This document shows positions 62,883-64,000 of a DNA stretch of 64,000 bases, one piece after another. The stretch is from assembly GCA_942490885.1 (NCBI GenBank), contig CALNYT010000002.1, forward strand, positions 2,728,001 through 2,792,000, given 5' to 3'. Numbering within the stretch: the first letter of the stretch is position 1; each line of letters begins with the position of its first letter. Position numbers and translations under genes: made by a program. The stretch is from Oceanirhabdus sp942490885. Lineage in GTDB: Bacteria > Bacillota > Clostridia > Clostridiales > Clostridiaceae. Below the pieces are notes generated by a model that was not told the origin of the DNA, searched no databases, and worked only from the letters and a program-made list of their open reading frames with translations.

Positions 62883-64000
62883 TCACCTTAATGCCCTTTC
62901 TATACTGTTAGCTATACCTTGACCATGCAAGTTATATTTTTCATAAAGTATTTCTATATTTCCATGTTCAATAAATTCATCAGGAAATCCAAGATTCAAA
63001 ATTTTTACTTTGCTATGGTATTTATTCAGATACGATAATACACTTTCACCGAATCCGCCTCTTAATACATTGTCTTCTATTGTAACAATTACCTTAAATT
63101 TATCCTTCAACTCATCTAATAAAAAATTATCAATAGGTTTAATAAAAAGCCCATTTATTACTGATACATTAATTCCATTTTTCTTAAGAATCTCACATGC
63201 TTCAAGAGCTTTTGATATAAGTCTTCCATTAGAAATAATTGCAACATCTGTACCTTCTTTAATTATCTCCCATTTTCCTTCTTTAATAACATCTATATCA
63301 TTTATTTCATTAATGACATCATAATCTCCCCCTCTAGGGTAACGAATAGCAACAGGGCCATTATGATTAAATGCCCATCTAAGAACTTTTTCCACTTCTC
63401 CAATTTTCTTAGGAGCTATTACTGTAATATTTGGTATTTGTGTAAGATATGAAATATCAAACACCCCTTGATGTGTTTCACCATCATCACCAACAATACC
63501 AGCCCTATCTATTCCAAAAACTACAGGAAGATTTTGCAAACAAATATCATGGAGTATTTGATCATACGCCCTCTGAAGAAAAGTTGAATATACTGCAAAA
63601 AAAGGCTTTAATCCTTCACTAGCCATTCCTGCTGCCATTGTTGTGGCATGTTGTTCTGCAATTCCTACATCAAAGAATCTATTTTTAAACACAGTGCTAA
63701 ATTTCCCCAAACCTGTTCCTTTAGGCATTGCAGCTGTTATTGCAACTACTTTTTCATCCTCTTTACCTATCTCAACAAGGGCATCTCCAATAGCAGTCGA
63801 ATAGGTATGGGATGATTTTTTTAATGTTTCACCTGTAACAATATCAAATTTCCCGATACCATGAAACTTATCTGGGTTATTTTCTGCTGGTTTATATCCC
63901 TTGCCTTTCTTAGTAATCACATGAATTAATACTGGTTCATCTAATTTTTTTGCATCTTCAAAGATTTCTTCTAGATGTTTAATATTATGCCCATCTATTG
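62883..64000 (-). CDS. dxs: 1-deoxy-D-xylulose-5-phosphate synthase, 5' part outside window
   Basis: About 372 C-terminal residues of DXS (normal length ~620); the gene is open to the right edge. Seen are VLIHVITKKGKGYKPAE, TYSTAIGDALVEIG, AAMPKGTGLGKFS, FDVGIAEQHATTMAAGMASE and FGIDRAGIVGDDGETHQGVF. It makes DXP from pyruvate and glyceraldehyde-3-phosphate with TPP, the first step of isoprenoid synthesis by the MEP pathway. The TPP-binding GDG motif is beyond the window. Confidence 0.95.
   Translation of the reverse strand, partial: IDGHNIKHLEEIFEDAKKLDEPVLIHVITKKGKGYKPAENNPDKFHGIGKFDIVTGETLKKSSHTYSTAIGDALVEIGKEDEKVVAITAAMPKGTGLGKFSTVFKNRFFDVGIAEQHATTMAAGMASEGLKPFFAVYSTFLQRAYDQILHDICLQNLPVVFGIDRAGIVGDDGETHQGVFDISYLTQIPNITVIAPKKIGEVEKVLRWAFNHNGPVAIRYPRGGDYDVINEINDIDVIKEGKWEIIKEGTDVAIISNGRLISKALEACEILKKNGINVSVINGLFIKPIDNFLLDELKDKFKVIVTIEDNVLRGGFGESVLSYLNKYHSKVKILNLGFPDEFIEHGNIEILYEKYNLHGQGIANSIERALR

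Noticed and set aside
1..64000. tRNA, rRNA, tmRNA and known riboswitches
   Set aside because: No cloverleaf with CCA-type ends, no rRNA-like blocks and no recognised aptamer core were seen on reading both strands.

Overview
The window looks like chromosomal DNA of a Gram-positive, endospore-forming anaerobe close to Clostridium sensu stricto. It is very AT-rich, has strong GGAGG-type ribosome binding sites, and carries a housekeeping/sporulation backbone (dxs, tlyA, nadK, argR, recN, spoIVB, spo0A, nudF, spoIIM, xerD, deoB, punA, pdp, dacF, scpA, scpB, gerW) in an order familiar from Firmicutes. No rRNA, tRNA or CRISPR array was seen. Most genes lie on the minus strand.

Left part (1-18.1 kb): a minus-strand catabolic operon of ten genes runs from about 10.3 kb down past base 1. 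It encodes a DUF2877 (AllH-like) protein, an FdrA (AllF-like) protein, a DUF1116 (AllG-like) protein, a metal-dependent cyclase/hydrolase, a GNAT-like protein, a thiolase-fold protein that lacks the nucleophilic Cys, a DUF35 zinc-ribbon partner, and the FAD, [2Fe-2S] and Mo subunits of a molybdenum hydroxylase. I infer anaerobic breakdown of an unknown N-heterocycle, with a carbamoyl-yielding step and a possible retro-aldol or C-C cleavage step. Upstream lies a membrane-associated trio: a YqiJ/NfeD-like protein, a YqiK/flotillin-like protein and a 1655-residue AAA ATPase.

Accessory middle (18.1-41.2 kb): scattered genes (two methyltransferases, a DUF3795 protein, a CPCC protein, an Rpn-type nuclease, a small Ala-rich orphan, a 48-residue secreted-peptide gene) sit among decayed mobile DNA. 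An IS1380-family element is inserted between a promoter and a stand-alone mraY. There is an IS1182-type pseudogene, and foldback repeats include two identical 105-bp copies in inverted orientation. The most striking locus is 36.4-41.0 kb: a sigma-A-like promoter, two tandem radical SAM/SPASM enzymes, an unannotated 45-residue peptide ending in CKSLGPGQDWPTIPD, an MFS exporter, a small interrupted gene and a terminator. This has the layout of a RiPP (ribosomally made, post-translationally modified peptide) cluster that I do not recognise as any described class. A flavoprotein pair (PyrK-like reductase and FAD oxidoreductase) follows as a separate unit.

Right part (41.2-64 kb): a HATPase-only sensor-like protein, nagA, a D,D-carboxypeptidase, DUF2953-gerW, scpA-scpB, dacF, the nucleoside salvage genes (pdp, punA, deoB), xerD (with two substituted catalytic positions), spoIIM, nudF, two very small hydrophilic genes, spo0A with an upstream 0A-box-like site, spoIVB, recN, argR, nadK, tlyA and the 3' part of dxs. 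Several intergenic regions here hold long foldback repeats with AAAGAACAAAG-type arms.
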